From an uncultured Acidimicrobiales bacterium (GTDB taxonomy: Bacteria > Actinomycetota > Acidimicrobiia > Acidimicrobiales > SHLQ01), in the NCBI GenBank assembly GCA_938038785.1, contig CALHTB010000097.1, forward strand, positions 1-39,473: DNA of 39,473 bases. The letters are read 5' to 3'. This document shows positions 15,868-25,116 of this stretch, in pieces. Numbering within the stretch: the first letter of the stretch is position 1; every line of letters starts with the position of its first letter. The notes beneath the pieces are model-generated. The model ran no database searches. It was not told the DNA's origin and saw only the letters and a list, made by a program, of their open reading frames with translations. A program made the translations under genes and the position numbers.

Positions 15868-18800
15868 ATGTCAGAAACGGTGCCGAACGCAGTACACCTG
15901 CAGCCCCGCCGATCTCTCACGCCCGCGCAGAAACTGATCTGGACGTCGCAGCGCCTCCAGCCAGATGCTCCGCATCAGAACATGGCGCTCATCACGCACT
16001 TTGGTGCGTCTATCGACCCGGCTCGGTTCCTCGAGTCGGTCGATGCCGTCGTTGCCCAAAGCGATGCGCTTCGCACAACGATCCGTGAGATTGACGGCGT
16101 TGCGCACCCCGCTGTGTCTTCTGCGCCGCCCGCTCCATGCAAGCTCGTGCGGCTTGACCCAGCCGACTTGGCTACCTGGATGCAGGACCGGCTCACCGTT
16201 ACGTTCGACCTCTCAAAAGCGGCGTACGACTCGGTGCTCATCGACTTCGGTGACGACAGTTGGGCCTGGTTCGTCAACGTGCATCACATCGTCATCGATG
16301 CTGCGAGCTCGGCGAACTTCTTCAACGCGGTAGCGGACCGCTATCACGGCAGCGAGGTCGATCTTCCGTCATACGCCGAAACGTGGTCTGAGCTGGCAGC
16401 GGTAGCCGAGACGCCTCGCTTTCAGAAGGCCGTCGACTCGTGGGCGCTGGTTCCCGACCCGATCCCCACCACGCTCTATCGGCCTGACTCAGGCCCAACG
16501 ACCCGCGCCGAGCGCGTGTTGATCGAGATGGCCGGCGGACGGCAGAGCGCTCTCGACGCGTTGGTCTCGGACCGTTTTCGATTGCTCAGCCCCGACCTAT
16601 CGGTGATGGTTGCGATCGCAACGATGCTGTCGGCGTATGTCGCTCGCCTCGGAAATGACTCGATCACGATCGGCGTTCCGATCCATCACCGCTCGACGAA
16701 GGCGGCCAAGGCCGTCATTGGCCCGTTGGTCGAACTGTTTCCGCTTCAGGTTGAGGTGGCAGATGATGACACGTTTGTGACGTTGCAAAAGAAGATCTCA
16801 CGCTCGATGTTTGAGCTGTTGGGTTCGGCGCTTCCGGGCACGAGTCCTCGGCAGAGCTTCGATCTTGTGCTCAACGTCCACGCTGCAACGCTTGGCGACT
16901 TCGGCTCGGTGCCGGCTACAACAAAGTGGATTCACCCCGGTCATATTGACCCGCACCATCGTCTCCGAGTGCAGGTTCTCGACTACGACGGCAGCGGCAC
17001 TCTCGAACTTGGCCTCGACCTCAACCATCGGGTTGCTGACAGTGACCACCGTCAGCGCGCCGCGGGCCACGTGACGAACATTCTCGACACGATGCTCACC
17101 GACCCAGACCGTCTGGTGCACTCGGTGCCTTTGGTCGGGGCAGACGAAGGGCTCTTGCTTTCTTCGTTTGCCGAACCAGCCGCCGGTACGCCGCTCGACG
17201 GAGTTGCGCCCGACATTATCTCCCAACAGCTTCAGGCCAATGGGGCCATCTCGACGCTTCAACAGGTGGTGGCAACAGGTCGCGTTGAGCTTTCGGCCCA
17301 TGAAGTGAACGAGCGGATTGGTCTGGTTGCCAACCGGCTTCGTCAGGCGGGTGTTGGCCAGGGTGATCTCGTCGGAATCGAAATGCCGATCAGTGTTGAC
17401 GCGGTCATTGCGCTCCATGGGGTCCAGCGTTGCGGTGCAGCGTTTGTGCCCATCGATCCGGCGTACCCAACAGCTCGCCGCGAACATATTCGTGAAGACT
17501 CGGGGTGTGCGCTGGTGCTTACGAGCCTGGCCCAGCTCGACGAGCTTCCGATTGTAGAGCCCGCACCCGCCCCGGCTCTCATCTCACCCGATGACCTGGC
17601 CTATGTGATCTACACGTCAGGTTCTACGGGGCTGCCCAAGGGTGTGCCGATCACCCACCGCGGGCTCTCGGAGTACCTCGGCTTTGCGTACGAGGCCTAC
17701 GTTCCCAAGGCATCCGACTTGGAAGATTCCGCGGATGTTGGGCGGAAGTCCCAACAGGGTGAGGGGAGCGGAGCTGGCGGAGCGACCTTGTCGGGTTCCG
17801 CGGATGTTGGGCGGAAGTCCCAACAACAACTCTGCATGCCCCTGTTTACTTCTTTGTCGTTCGACCTGACGATTACGACGTTGTTTTTGCCGTTGCTGTC
17901 GGGCGGGCTGATGACCGTGCATCCCGAGGGTGGTTTGCCCGCGCTTCGAGAGATCGTCGACCAGCGACAGGCCACGATGTTGAAGGCGACGCCGTCGCAT
18001 CTTGAGTTGCTCGCTCGGATGATCGATCGCACACACCCGCTTCGCCGCCTGATCGTCGGTGGTGAAGCGTTCATGGTCGACCTTGCTGACCGCCTCACCG
18101 AGGTGCTTGGGCCGGACCTGGTGCAGTTCAACGAATACGGCCCTACCGAAGCGGTAGTTGGGTGCATGCTTCATCGCTATGACGCGGCCGTCGACCAAGG
18201 CCCTGAAGTGCCGATCGGGCGTCCGTCGCCTGGCGTCGGCCTTCACATTCTCGATCGCTTCGGATACCCCGTGCCGATGGGCGTCCACGGCGAGCTCTTC
18301 ATCAGCCGCCCTGGCCTGACATCAGGGTATTTGGGACGGCCCGAACTCAACGCCGAGAAGTTCGTGGTGCAGTCGGGAACCGGCAACACGCTGTACCGAA
18401 CCGGCGACCTCGTCCGCATGCTCGATGCTGACCGGATGGTGTATCTCGGGCGCATCGACGAGCAAATTAAGGTTGGAGGCATACGCCTTGAACCCGGCGA
18501 GATCGAGCACCTTGCCCAGACCACACCGGGCGTGAATCGAGCCGTTGCTGGTCTGTGGTCTCCAGACCCGAACCAACGGGTAGAGCATTGCGTGCGGTGC
18601 GGCCTCGGGTCCGACGTTCCCGACGTAACGATCGACGGCGATGGCGTTTGCTCGAGTTGCCACCACTACGACCTGGTGGCTCCGCAGGCCGACGCGTGGT
18701 TCAAGACCGAAGCCGATCTTGCTGCCGAACTTGCTGACGCCCGGGCTCGTTCCACTGGTGCCTACGACGTCGTCCATCTGATCTCTGGTGGTAAGGACAG

Positions 18801-21800
18801 CACCTATGCGCTGTACAAGCTGGTCGAGATGGGTGCGCGGGTGTACGCCATCACGCTCGACAACGGCTACATCGCCGAGGTCGCGAAGGCGAACGTTCGT
18901 CGTGCGACCGAAGCGCTAGGCGTCGACCACGAATTTGTCACCGTCGATGGCATGGACGAGATCTTCCGTGACAGCCTCGAGCGGTTCTCAAACGTGTGCC
19001 AGGGCTGCTACAAGGCGATTTACACGATCGCGTTAGCAAAGGCCGAAGAGCTGGGCATTGGTTCGATTGTCACCGGCCTCAGCCGTGGTCAGTTCTTCGA
19101 GACCCGCCTGGTCCCCGGAATGTTCGAGAGCGACCGGTTTGATCCTGACGCCATCGACGAGATGGTCAAGGAAGCCCGCCACGTGTACCACGCCACTCCC
19201 GATGCGGTGTCGGAGAACATGAACGTGGCGTTCCTCGACGATGACACGATCTTCGACCGGATCACCTTCATCGACTTCTACCGATACATCGATGTCGAAC
19301 TGGCCGAGCTGTACCGAACGCTCGAAGGCAGCGGTACCTGGCAGCGTCCGCCCGACTCTGGCCGCTCGACGAATTGTCTCATCAACGCAGCGGGCATCTT
19401 CACCCACAAGATCGAACAGGGTCATCACAACTACGCGGCCCCCTACAGCTGGGATGTCCGCCTTGGTCACAAGACCCGCGAAGAAGCGCTGTACGAGCTT
19501 GACGACCCAATGGATGCCGACGAGCTCAAGGCCATCACCACGATGCTCGCTCAGGTTGGGTACGAGCCACGCAAGCCCGAGGTCCTCACGCTGTGGGTTG
19601 AGGCTCAGGCAGACGTTGACCTCGACGCGCTCCGAGCAGAGCTGGCCGATGGCCTTCCGGCCCATGCCGTCCCGCAAGCCATCGAAGTTGTCGATCGCAT
19701 TCCGTTGACCCCCAACGGCAAGGTCGACCTGGCGGCCCTGCCCGCTCCGGCCACCCGTCGATCGAGCACAGTGACCGATGGCCGAGCCCCTGCCACACCA
19801 ACCGAAGTGCAGATCGCCTCGATATGGGGGAGCGTGCTCGGCCTGGCCGACGTCCATGCGAACGCCGACTTCTTTGCACTTGGTGGTACGTCGCTGCACG
19901 CCCTGGAAATGATCGTGCGGGTGAGCGACGAGTTCGACGTCATGATCCCCGAGTCGACCGCGTTCACGAAGCGAACTGTCGAAGAACTTGCCCAGGTCGT
20001 CGACTCCGATACATCCGATGCCGACGCTGGCTCGGTTCGAGCCGAGCTCGAGATTCCCGCTTTGCCCGAGGGTGAAGTGCTTCCGTTGTCGGCTGGCGAA
20101 GAGTCGATGCTCTACGAATGGCGTCGTGACCAGAACGACCTGCGGTACAACGTGGCCCGGCTCTATCAGCTGCCATCCGATGTCGACATCGATCGTTTCA
20201 ACGACGCGGTGCGCCTCGTTGTTGCACACCAAGAAACGTTGCACACGTCCTATGGCCCTCGCCGTCAGCAGCTCGATGTTAACTCAGCGTTGTGGATCAG
20301 CAGTGCTGCCTCAGAGGTTGCCTCTCTCCAGCGTCTTGCTGAACACATCAATGCAACGCAGTTCGACTTGATCAATGGCCGGCTTATCAGCGTGCACCAT
20401 CTTTCGAGCGGGCACCCCGATGATCGCGGGCAATCGGCTGTGCTCATCCGAGCCCATCACATCGTCAGTGACGCTGGCTCGCTCGACGTCCTCTGGAACC
20501 AGATCGACCTTGCGTACCAAGGCTTGGACTTGCCTGAGCTTGGGGCTACCTATGCCGAACATTCTGTGTGGCAACGCAACAGGACCGCTGACCCGTCTGA
20601 AGTGTGGAACCCCGATGGTGACGTCGCCGAGCTGATCGTTCGCGGCGCTGGGGTTGAAGCTGACGGCTATGTGCATCTCACGTCGGCCATCACGATGTCC
20701 GAGCTTCGAAATGCCCCTGCCACAACTCCGTTTGCTACTGCGCTGACGGCGCTCGCTGCCGCGCTGCGGCCGGCCCATGATGGCGACCTCCTCGAGCTCG
20801 CTATCACATCATCGGTTCGAGATCACCCCGCGATTGCCGATGTTGTTGGCTACTTTCTCAACCCGTTGCCGTTGCTAATCCCGGTTAGCTACGAAGCAAA
20901 CCTGCACGATCTGGCCGACACCGTGAGCTCGGTGCTGGCTACCGGGCTTGAACATCGTGCGGTGCCATTTGCCGACATCGTGCGATCAGCACGTGAGCGT
21001 GGCATCGCCGTCCCGATGGGACGGGTCATGCTGGCGGTTGAAGACTTGGCCGCCGCCGAACTCGATGGCCAGCCGGTCGAGCACACGATTCTCGCGTCGG
21101 GTACTGCGGTAAACGACCTCACGTTCTTCGTACAGATTCGCGGTGAGCTGGTCGAGCTGGGCGTTGAGTACCGAGGTTCCACCATCGGACGTGACCTCGC
21201 TGAGCGTTTGCTCGAACAATTCGACAACGCGCTTGGGCTGTTGACGACCGCTCCCCACCGAGATGTTGCATCCATCGCCGACCGGCCCGTGCCGCTCGTC
21301 GGCCCGGAGCTCGACGACCTTGGCTCGTTCGTTCCCCAACGGATAGCCGAGCGTGCAAGCACATCGCCCACCGCAACGGCGGTTCGTTCGGGTGGCCGAG
21401 CGCTGTCCTATGCCGAGCTCGACGTCGAGGCCCGCAGCATCGCGGCACGGCTTCGTGCCGTTGGCGTGTCCGCTGGTGATCGTGTTGCCCTCGTGTTGCC
21501 TCGGTCGGTCGACTTAGTGTCGGCCATCCAGGCCACCTGGATGATCGGGGCCAGCTACGTGCCAGTCGACATTTCCCAACCGGCCACGAGAGTTACCGAA
21601 CTCATCTCAGCCGCCGATGTGAAGGCCGCGATTTCCTCGGGAGCGGGCCACGCCGGGCTCACCGAGGTCACCACAATCCACATCGACCGTGCCGAAACCG
21701 CGGTGCTTCCAATCTCACGAGTCTTCGAAACAACAGCGGATTCCGAGGCGTACGTCATCTTCACCTCGGGCTCGTTGGGCCGCCCGAAGGGTGTGCCGAT

Positions 21801-23937
21801 CACCCATGGCAACTTGCGTGTCTCGCTCGCTGCTCGTCAGCAGTGGTACGACGAGGCTGTGAGCTCGTACTTGATGGTGTCGAGTGCTGGCTTCGACTCG
21901 TCGGTCGCTGGCCTGTTCTGGACGCTTGCCGATGGCGGGCAACTCGTCATCCCGAGCGAGGACGAAGTGCACGACGTCGACGCGCTTCTGGCCCTCGTGG
22001 CCAACAATGCGGTCACACACACGTTGATGGTGCCGTCGTTGTACGGCGCGCTGTTGAAGCGATCCGAATCGACGGGCCAACTGGACACGTTGTCGACCGT
22101 CATCGTTGCGGGCGAAGCCTGCCCGCCATCTCTCGTGTCCGCTCACTTCGCTTCCAACGACCCTGCCTCCAACGACCCTGCCGTGCTGATCAACGAGTAC
22201 GGCCCGACCGAGGCCACCGTCTGGGCAACGGCGCATCGGTGCACGCCCGCTGACGCCGAGGCAACGATCGTGCCGATCGGTTCTCCCATCGCATCGCTTG
22301 CCGCCGAGGTCGTCGACAGCGACGGCCGGCCTGTGCCTATCGACGCGGCCGGAGAGTTGTGGTTGCGTGGCGAATCGGTCGCTCATGGCTACCTCACCGA
22401 CGATGAAGCAGATCGCTTCATTCTCGATGACGCGGCCGGACGCACCTACCGCACTGGCGACCTTGTCATTCGTCGAGGCTCAGGCACCATCGACTTCCTC
22501 GGCCGTGTTGATTCGCAGCTTTCGGTCGGTGGCGTTCGCATTGAGCCCGCCGAGGTCGAGCAGGCCCTGTCGAGTATCGCTGAGGTGCAGGCGTGCCTTG
22601 TTGGTGTGGTCGATCGTCAGCTCTTGGCATGGGTTGAGGTCAGCGACGATGCCGCAACTTCGGGCGACGTCGATGCTGGAGATGCGCTGCGTTCGCTATC
22701 GAGCGAAATCCTCCCCGCTACCCACATTCCGCACCGCGTGATCGTGGTCGGCGAACTACCGCGCAATGCAAACGGCAAGCTTGATCGCAAACGAGTCGGT
22801 GAGCTGCCCTCGCGGCCGCAGCGTGTTGCCGCTCATGCCCCAGCCCACGCCGCCGACACCGCCGAGCCGGTGGTAGCTCGGGTCGTCGAGCTGTTCTCCG
22901 CAGCCTTTGACGATGCACCGATCGACGCCGAAACCGATTTCTTCGATGCCGGTGGCGACTCGCTTCGTGCCGTTGCGCTGGTCTCGTTGCTCGAAGTCGA
23001 GTTTGGCCGCCGTGTCGCCATCGGCGAGCTGATCGATGCACCGACACCACGGCAACTCGCTGCACGCCTAGTCGACACCTCTACGCCCGAGCGGGCCGAC
23101 GCCGTCCCGAGCCTGGTCAAGGAATCGGCGGTCACCGACGCCGGAACACACTCCGACCTCGTCGAGATGCTTCGCTCACCCGGTTCGCAGACACCGCTGA
23201 TCGTCTTGCCGCCGGGAGGAGGCAACCTGCTTCGCTACGCCCCATTGGTTCGTGCGATGGACGTCGATGTGCCCGTGGTTGGTATTCGGTTGCCAGGCGC
23301 CGATGCTCGAAGCGAGATCGTCGACTCGATTACTGATCAGGCCGCCGTCATGCTCGACGCCCTCGACACCGCTGTGGCCCGCGGCCCGTATCGCTTGCTC
23401 GGTTGGTCGACCGGAGGGCTTCTCGTATGGGAGATCGCCCGGCTTCTTCAGGCACGCGGCGACGAGGTCGAGCAGGTCATATTGGTCGACACGGTGATGG
23501 CCGGCCTGCGGGTGGACGACACCGGCACCATCACCGATAAGTACCGCGAGCTGCTCCGCAACGACGGTGTCGCCGCAGCAGCGAGCGAAGGCGCTTCCCG
23601 CCTTCGAGAGCGGGCGAGCTTTGCGATTGCTCGCCGCCGCTACCGCAACGCTCGTGAGTCAGGACAGGCGCCGTCACTCGAAGATGCCGAGCGCCAGTTA
23701 GGTCCGGTCATCCGTCGAGCCGCCCTGGGTTACACCCCAATGCCGCTAGACCTGCCGGTGATCTACATCAGTGCGAGCGAGTCGGAGAATGCGGTCACGC
23801 TGGACCCTTGGGCGCAACTACAAGACGGGCTGCCCTTCACTGTGGTCGAGATCGACGGCGTTCACTTCCAACCAGAAGAACGCTGCATCATCGGCACCAA
23901 CCGAGTTGACGAACTCGTAAATGCCGTCGGCCTGTAA
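15868..23937 (+). CDS. Nonribosomal peptide synthetase with embedded PP-loop domain
   Basis: 2689 residues, order C-A-PCP-C-A-PCP-TE. C1 (about 15-430) has HHIVIDA (His139, His140, Asp144). A1 (about 440-1295) has A3 YTSGSTGLPKG 582-592, A5 NEYGPTE 755-761, A7 YRTGD 843-847, A8 GRIDEQIKVGG 861-871, then a ~340-residue insert (separate entry) before A9 LPAHAVP and A10 Lys1285. Pocket residues D666, L667, T670, K706, I729, G731, E756, V764, G765, K1285 match the asparagine code DLTKLGEVGK at nine of ten positions. PCP1 Ser1342. C2 HHIVSDA 1530-1536. A2 (about 1825-2310) has FTSGSLGRPKG 1965-1975, Asp2010 and Lys2304; its code (about D-S-A-L-I-A-E-V-W-K) I cannot assign. PCP2 Ser2365. TE has GWSTGG with Ser2514, probable Asp2541 and His2666, for hydrolytic or cyclising release. 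No epimerase domain, MbtH gene, transporter or PPTase is seen nearby. A two-copy repeat sits between A3 and A4 of A1. Confidence 0.96.
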   Translation: MSETVPNAVHLQPRRSLTPAQKLIWTSQRLQPDAPHQNMALITHFGASIDPARFLESVDAVVAQSDALRTTIREIDGVAHPAVSSAPPAPCKLVRLDPADLATWMQDRLTVTFDLSKAAYDSVLIDFGDDSWAWFVNVHHIVIDAASSANFFNAVADRYHGSEVDLPSYAETWSELAAVAETPRFQKAVDSWALVPDPIPTTLYRPDSGPTTRAERVLIEMAGGRQSALDALVSDRFRLLSPDLSVMVAIATMLSAYVARLGNDSITIGVPIHHRSTKAAKAVIGPLVELFPLQVEVADDDTFVTLQKKISRSMFELLGSALPGTSPRQSFDLVLNVHAATLGDFGSVPATTKWIHPGHIDPHHRLRVQVLDYDGSGTLELGLDLNHRVADSDHRQRAAGHVTNILDTMLTDPDRLVHSVPLVGADEGLLLSSFAEPAAGTPLDGVAPDIISQQLQANGAISTLQQVVATGRVELSAHEVNERIGLVANRLRQAGVGQGDLVGIEMPISVDAVIALHGVQRCGAAFVPIDPAYPTARREHIREDSGCALVLTSLAQLDELPIVEPAPAPALISPDDLAYVIYTSGSTGLPKGVPITHRGLSEYLGFAYEAYVPKASDLEDSADVGRKSQQGEGSGAGGATLSGSADVGRKSQQQLCMPLFTSLSFDLTITTLFLPLLSGGLMTVHPEGGLPALREIVDQRQATMLKATPSHLELLARMIDRTHPLRRLIVGGEAFMVDLADRLTEVLGPDLVQFNEYGPTEAVVGCMLHRYDAAVDQGPEVPIGRPSPGVGLHILDRFGYPVPMGVHGELFISRPGLTSGYLGRPELNAEKFVVQSGTGNTLYRTGDLVRMLDADRMVYLGRIDEQIKVGGIRLEPGEIEHLAQTTPGVNRAVAGLWSPDPNQRVEHCVRCGLGSDVPDVTIDGDGVCSSCHHYDLVAPQADAWFKTEADLAAELADARARSTGAYDVVHLISGGKDSTYALYKLVEMGARVYAITLDNGYIAEVAKANVRRATEALGVDHEFVTVDGMDEIFRDSLERFSNVCQGCYKAIYTIALAKAEELGIGSIVTGLSRGQFFETRLVPGMFESDRFDPDAIDEMVKEARHVYHATPDAVSENMNVAFLDDDTIFDRITFIDFYRYIDVELAELYRTLEGSGTWQRPPDSGRSTNCLINAAGIFTHKIEQGHHNYAAPYSWDVRLGHKTREEALYELDDPMDADELKAITTMLAQVGYEPRKPEVLTLWVEAQADVDLDALRAELADGLPAHAVPQAIEVVDRIPLTPNGKVDLAALPAPATRRSSTVTDGRAPATPTEVQIASIWGSVLGLADVHANADFFALGGTSLHALEMIVRVSDEFDVMIPESTAFTKRTVEELAQVVDSDTSDADAGSVRAELEIPALPEGEVLPLSAGEESMLYEWRRDQNDLRYNVARLYQLPSDVDIDRFNDAVRLVVAHQETLHTSYGPRRQQLDVNSALWISSAASEVASLQRLAEHINATQFDLINGRLISVHHLSSGHPDDRGQSAVLIRAHHIVSDAGSLDVLWNQIDLAYQGLDLPELGATYAEHSVWQRNRTADPSEVWNPDGDVAELIVRGAGVEADGYVHLTSAITMSELRNAPATTPFATALTALAAALRPAHDGDLLELAITSSVRDHPAIADVVGYFLNPLPLLIPVSYEANLHDLADTVSSVLATGLEHRAVPFADIVRSARERGIAVPMGRVMLAVEDLAAAELDGQPVEHTILASGTAVNDLTFFVQIRGELVELGVEYRGSTIGRDLAERLLEQFDNALGLLTTAPHRDVASIADRPVPLVGPELDDLGSFVPQRIAERASTSPTATAVRSGGRALSYAELDVEARSIAARLRAVGVSAGDRVALVLPRSVDLVSAIQATWMIGASYVPVDISQPATRVTELISAADVKAAISSGAGHAGLTEVTTIHIDRAETAVLPISRVFETTADSEAYVIFTSGSLGRPKGVPITHGNLRVSLAARQQWYDEAVSSYLMVSSAGFDSSVAGLFWTLADGGQLVIPSEDEVHDVDALLALVANNAVTHTLMVPSLYGALLKRSESTGQLDTLSTVIVAGEACPPSLVSAHFASNDPASNDPAVLINEYGPTEATVWATAHRCTPADAEATIVPIGSPIASLAAEVVDSDGRPVPIDAAGELWLRGESVAHGYLTDDEADRFILDDAAGRTYRTGDLVIRRGSGTIDFLGRVDSQLSVGGVRIEPAEVEQALSSIAEVQACLVGVVDRQLLAWVEVSDDAATSGDVDAGDALRSLSSEILPATHIPHRVIVVGELPRNANGKLDRKRVGELPSRPQRVAAHAPAHAADTAEPVVARVVELFSAAFDDAPIDAETDFFDAGGDSLRAVALVSLLEVEFGRRVAIGELIDAPTPRQLAARLVDTSTPERADAVPSLVKESAVTDAGTHSDLVEMLRSPGSQTPLIVLPPGGGNLLRYAPLVRAMDVDVPVVGIRLPGADARSEIVDSITDQAAVMLDALDTAVARGPYRLLGWSTGGLLVWEIARLLQARGDEVEQVILVDTVMAGLRVDDTGTITDKYRELLRNDGVAAAASEGASRLRERASFAIARRRYRNARESGQAPSLEDAERQLGPVIRRAALGYTPMPLDLPVIYISASESENAVTLDPWAQLQDGLPFTVVEIDGVHFQPEERCIIGTNRVDELVNAVGL
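17727..17825. repeat. Two in-frame copies of a 30-base palindromic repeat
   Basis: Identical 30-base units at 17727-17756 and 17796-17825, offset by 69 bases (23 codons), each coding SADVGRKSQQ. Each contains the hairpin TGTTGGG-CGGAAGT-CCCAACA. The Gly/Ser-rich spacer between them and the position between A3 and A4 of the first A domain suggest a REP-like element inserted in frame into a surface loop. No further copy was noticed in the window. Confidence 0.85.
18565..19587 (+). other. PP-loop ATP-pyrophosphatase domain inserted in the first A domain
   Basis: Residues about 900-1240 of the NRPS. It opens with two CxxC pairs, Cys908/Cys911 (EHCVRCGLG) and Cys928/Cys931 (DGDGVCSSCHHYD), the treble-clef-like head seen in N-acetyl-sugar amidotransferases of the WbpG/WbuX type. 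It continues with the PP-loop SGGKDS (973-978) in VVHLISGGKDSTYALYKLVE, and ARVYAITLDNGYIAEVAKAN. A third pair, Cys1044/Cys1047 (NVCQGCYKAIYTIALAKA), is placed as in such amidotransferases and in tRNA thiolases, and SIVTGLSRGQFFETRL follows. PP-loop enzymes adenylate a carbonyl or amide oxygen and let ammonia or sulfide replace it. The A subdomain resumes near TLWVEAQADVDLDALRAEL. Function on a carrier-bound substrate is inferred. Confidence 0.88.
22153..22182. repeat. 15-base tandem duplication in the second A domain
   Basis: TCCAACGACCCTGCC occurs twice in direct succession (22153-22167, 22168-22182), coding SNDPA-SNDPA just before the A5 core of A2. Probably a recent slippage in a loop. 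Confidence 0.8.
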
Positions 23938-23941
23938 CCGC

Positions 23942-23978
23942 TAACTGACATCCGGGGTCAGACCCCCGATGTCAGTTA
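23942..23978. terminator. Hairpin after the NRPS gene
   Basis: TAACTGACATC (23942-23952) pairs with GATGTCAGTTA (23968-23978); after one C/C mismatch GGGG pairs with CCCC around a TCAGA loop. It starts five bases after the NRPS stop codon and is the likely terminator of the cluster. Its tip, GGGGTCAGACCCC, recurs at 24009-24021 without the outer arms. Confidence 0.7.
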
Positions 23979-24008
23979 CGGAGTTGGTTGGGATGCCCGG
24001 TCAATGAT

Positions 24009-24021
24009 GGGGTCAGACCCC
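24009..24021. repeat. Second copy of the GGGGTCAGACCCC palindrome
   Basis: Same 13-base near-palindrome as at 23954-23966, here flanked by T and A to extend the symmetry. Together they look like fragments of a REP-type intergenic repeat in the gap between the NRPS and the LLM oxidoreductase. Confidence 0.6.
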
Positions 24022-24116
24022 AACGTATACCGTGCCGCCACTCGCCGAGCGATCGGTTTGGTTTAGCCGCCGGTAGCTCGGCGGTTCCGTTCCTTCTCGA
24101 CCGCGATGTCGCCCAT

Positions 24117-25079
24117 TTACAGCGGTACCGCGTAGCGGCTGATGCGGTCGACTGTGGCGCCGTAGCGGGCTTCGAGGGCGGCTTCGACGTCATCGGGTTC
24201 GGCGACGACGGCGAAGGTGGCCAGCATGTCGTCGTCGATGACATCGCCCAGCTCGGCCCAGCGTCCAGCCTTTGTCATGGCGTTGAGTTCGCCGTGGGCA
24301 TCGCCCCAGCCATGATGGTCGAGGACCTCTTTGTACGCCGGTGTTGAACCGTAGAACCCGATCTGGCCTTTGACGAACGCCGCCGCCTTGGCCATCTCTT
24401 CTTCGTTGTCGCCACTCACGACGAAGGCTGGCAGCGCTATCTGGCAGGCATCGTGGGGGCGTCCAGCGTCGTCCATGTAGCCCCGGAAGCGGGGGAGCGC
24501 GACGTCGTGGAAGTACTCGGGCGTCTGGAACGGGTGCACCATCCAGCCGTCACATGTTTCGGCAGTGACACGAACCATCATCGGCCCAACCGCAGCGAGG
24601 TATATAGACGCTCGGCCGTGCTTGGCCGGTCCCGGGTTGAAGAATTCGGTCATGAGGATGTGGGTGTAGTGCTCGCCCTTGAATCGCAGCGGCTCGCCGG
24701 TGTCCCAGCAGTCCCAGATCGCGTGAAGAGCGCCGATGAACTCGCGCATGCGGCCAGCTGGTTTCGACCAGGGCATCGAGAAGCGCTTGGTGATGTGCGG
24801 CTTGATCTGGCTGCCGAGCCCCAGGATCATGCGGCCTTCGGAGAACTCGTTGATGTCGCGTGCGGTGTTGGCGAGGGTCATGGGGTTGCGGGCGAAGGCC
24901 ACCGCGATCGACGTGCCAAGCTCGAGCGTGGTCGTGTTCTGGGCGGCGACGACGAGGGGAAGAAACGGGTCGTGTGCTGTCTCGGCGGTAAACGCGCCGC
25001 GATGTCCAGCCGCTTCGAGCTCGGCGGCTTGTGCGCCAACCGTGTGCAGGTTGGTTGAGAGGTACCCGTCAGTTTCCAA
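24117..25079 (-). CDS. F420-dependent LLM-class oxidoreductase
   Basis: 320 residues of the luciferase-like (TIM-barrel) flavin/F420 family, close in pattern to the actinobacterial group annotated as TIGR03617. Landmarks: GAFTAETAHDPFLPLVVAAQ, LELGTSIAVAFARNPMTLAN, ARDINEFSEGRMILGLGSQI, and ASIYLAAVGPMMVRVTAETCDGWMVHPF. The start is uncertain: no ATG is available, TTG 25079 gives METDGYLSTNLHTVG, and the frame is open for another 16 codons (to TAA) with family-like residues (LGIGFIP) but no standard start. It probably reduces or oxidises a small substrate with cofactor F420 in the cytoplasm. It is divergent from the AAA ATPase operon, and the palindrome at 25117-25150 lies between them. Confidence 0.88.
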   Translation of the reverse strand: METDGYLSTNLHTVGAQAAELEAAGHRGAFTAETAHDPFLPLVVAAQNTTTLELGTSIAVAFARNPMTLANTARDINEFSEGRMILGLGSQIKPHITKRFSMPWSKPAGRMREFIGALHAIWDCWDTGEPLRFKGEHYTHILMTEFFNPGPAKHGRASIYLAAVGPMMVRVTAETCDGWMVHPFQTPEYFHDVALPRFRGYMDDAGRPHDACQIALPAFVVSGDNEEEMAKAAAFVKGQIGFYGSTPAYKEVLDHHGWGDAHGELNAMTKAGRWAELGDVIDDDMLATFAVVAEPDDVEAALEARYGATVDRISRYAVPL

Positions 25080-25116
25080 TGGAATGAATCCGATCCCTAG
25101 AAATAGTTTGTGGTCC

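Noticed and set aside
19033..20244. A 403-residue reading frame on the minus strand inside the NRPS gene
   Set aside because: Antisense to the PP-loop insert, PCP1 and C2; His/Arg-rich sequence typical of antisense frames.
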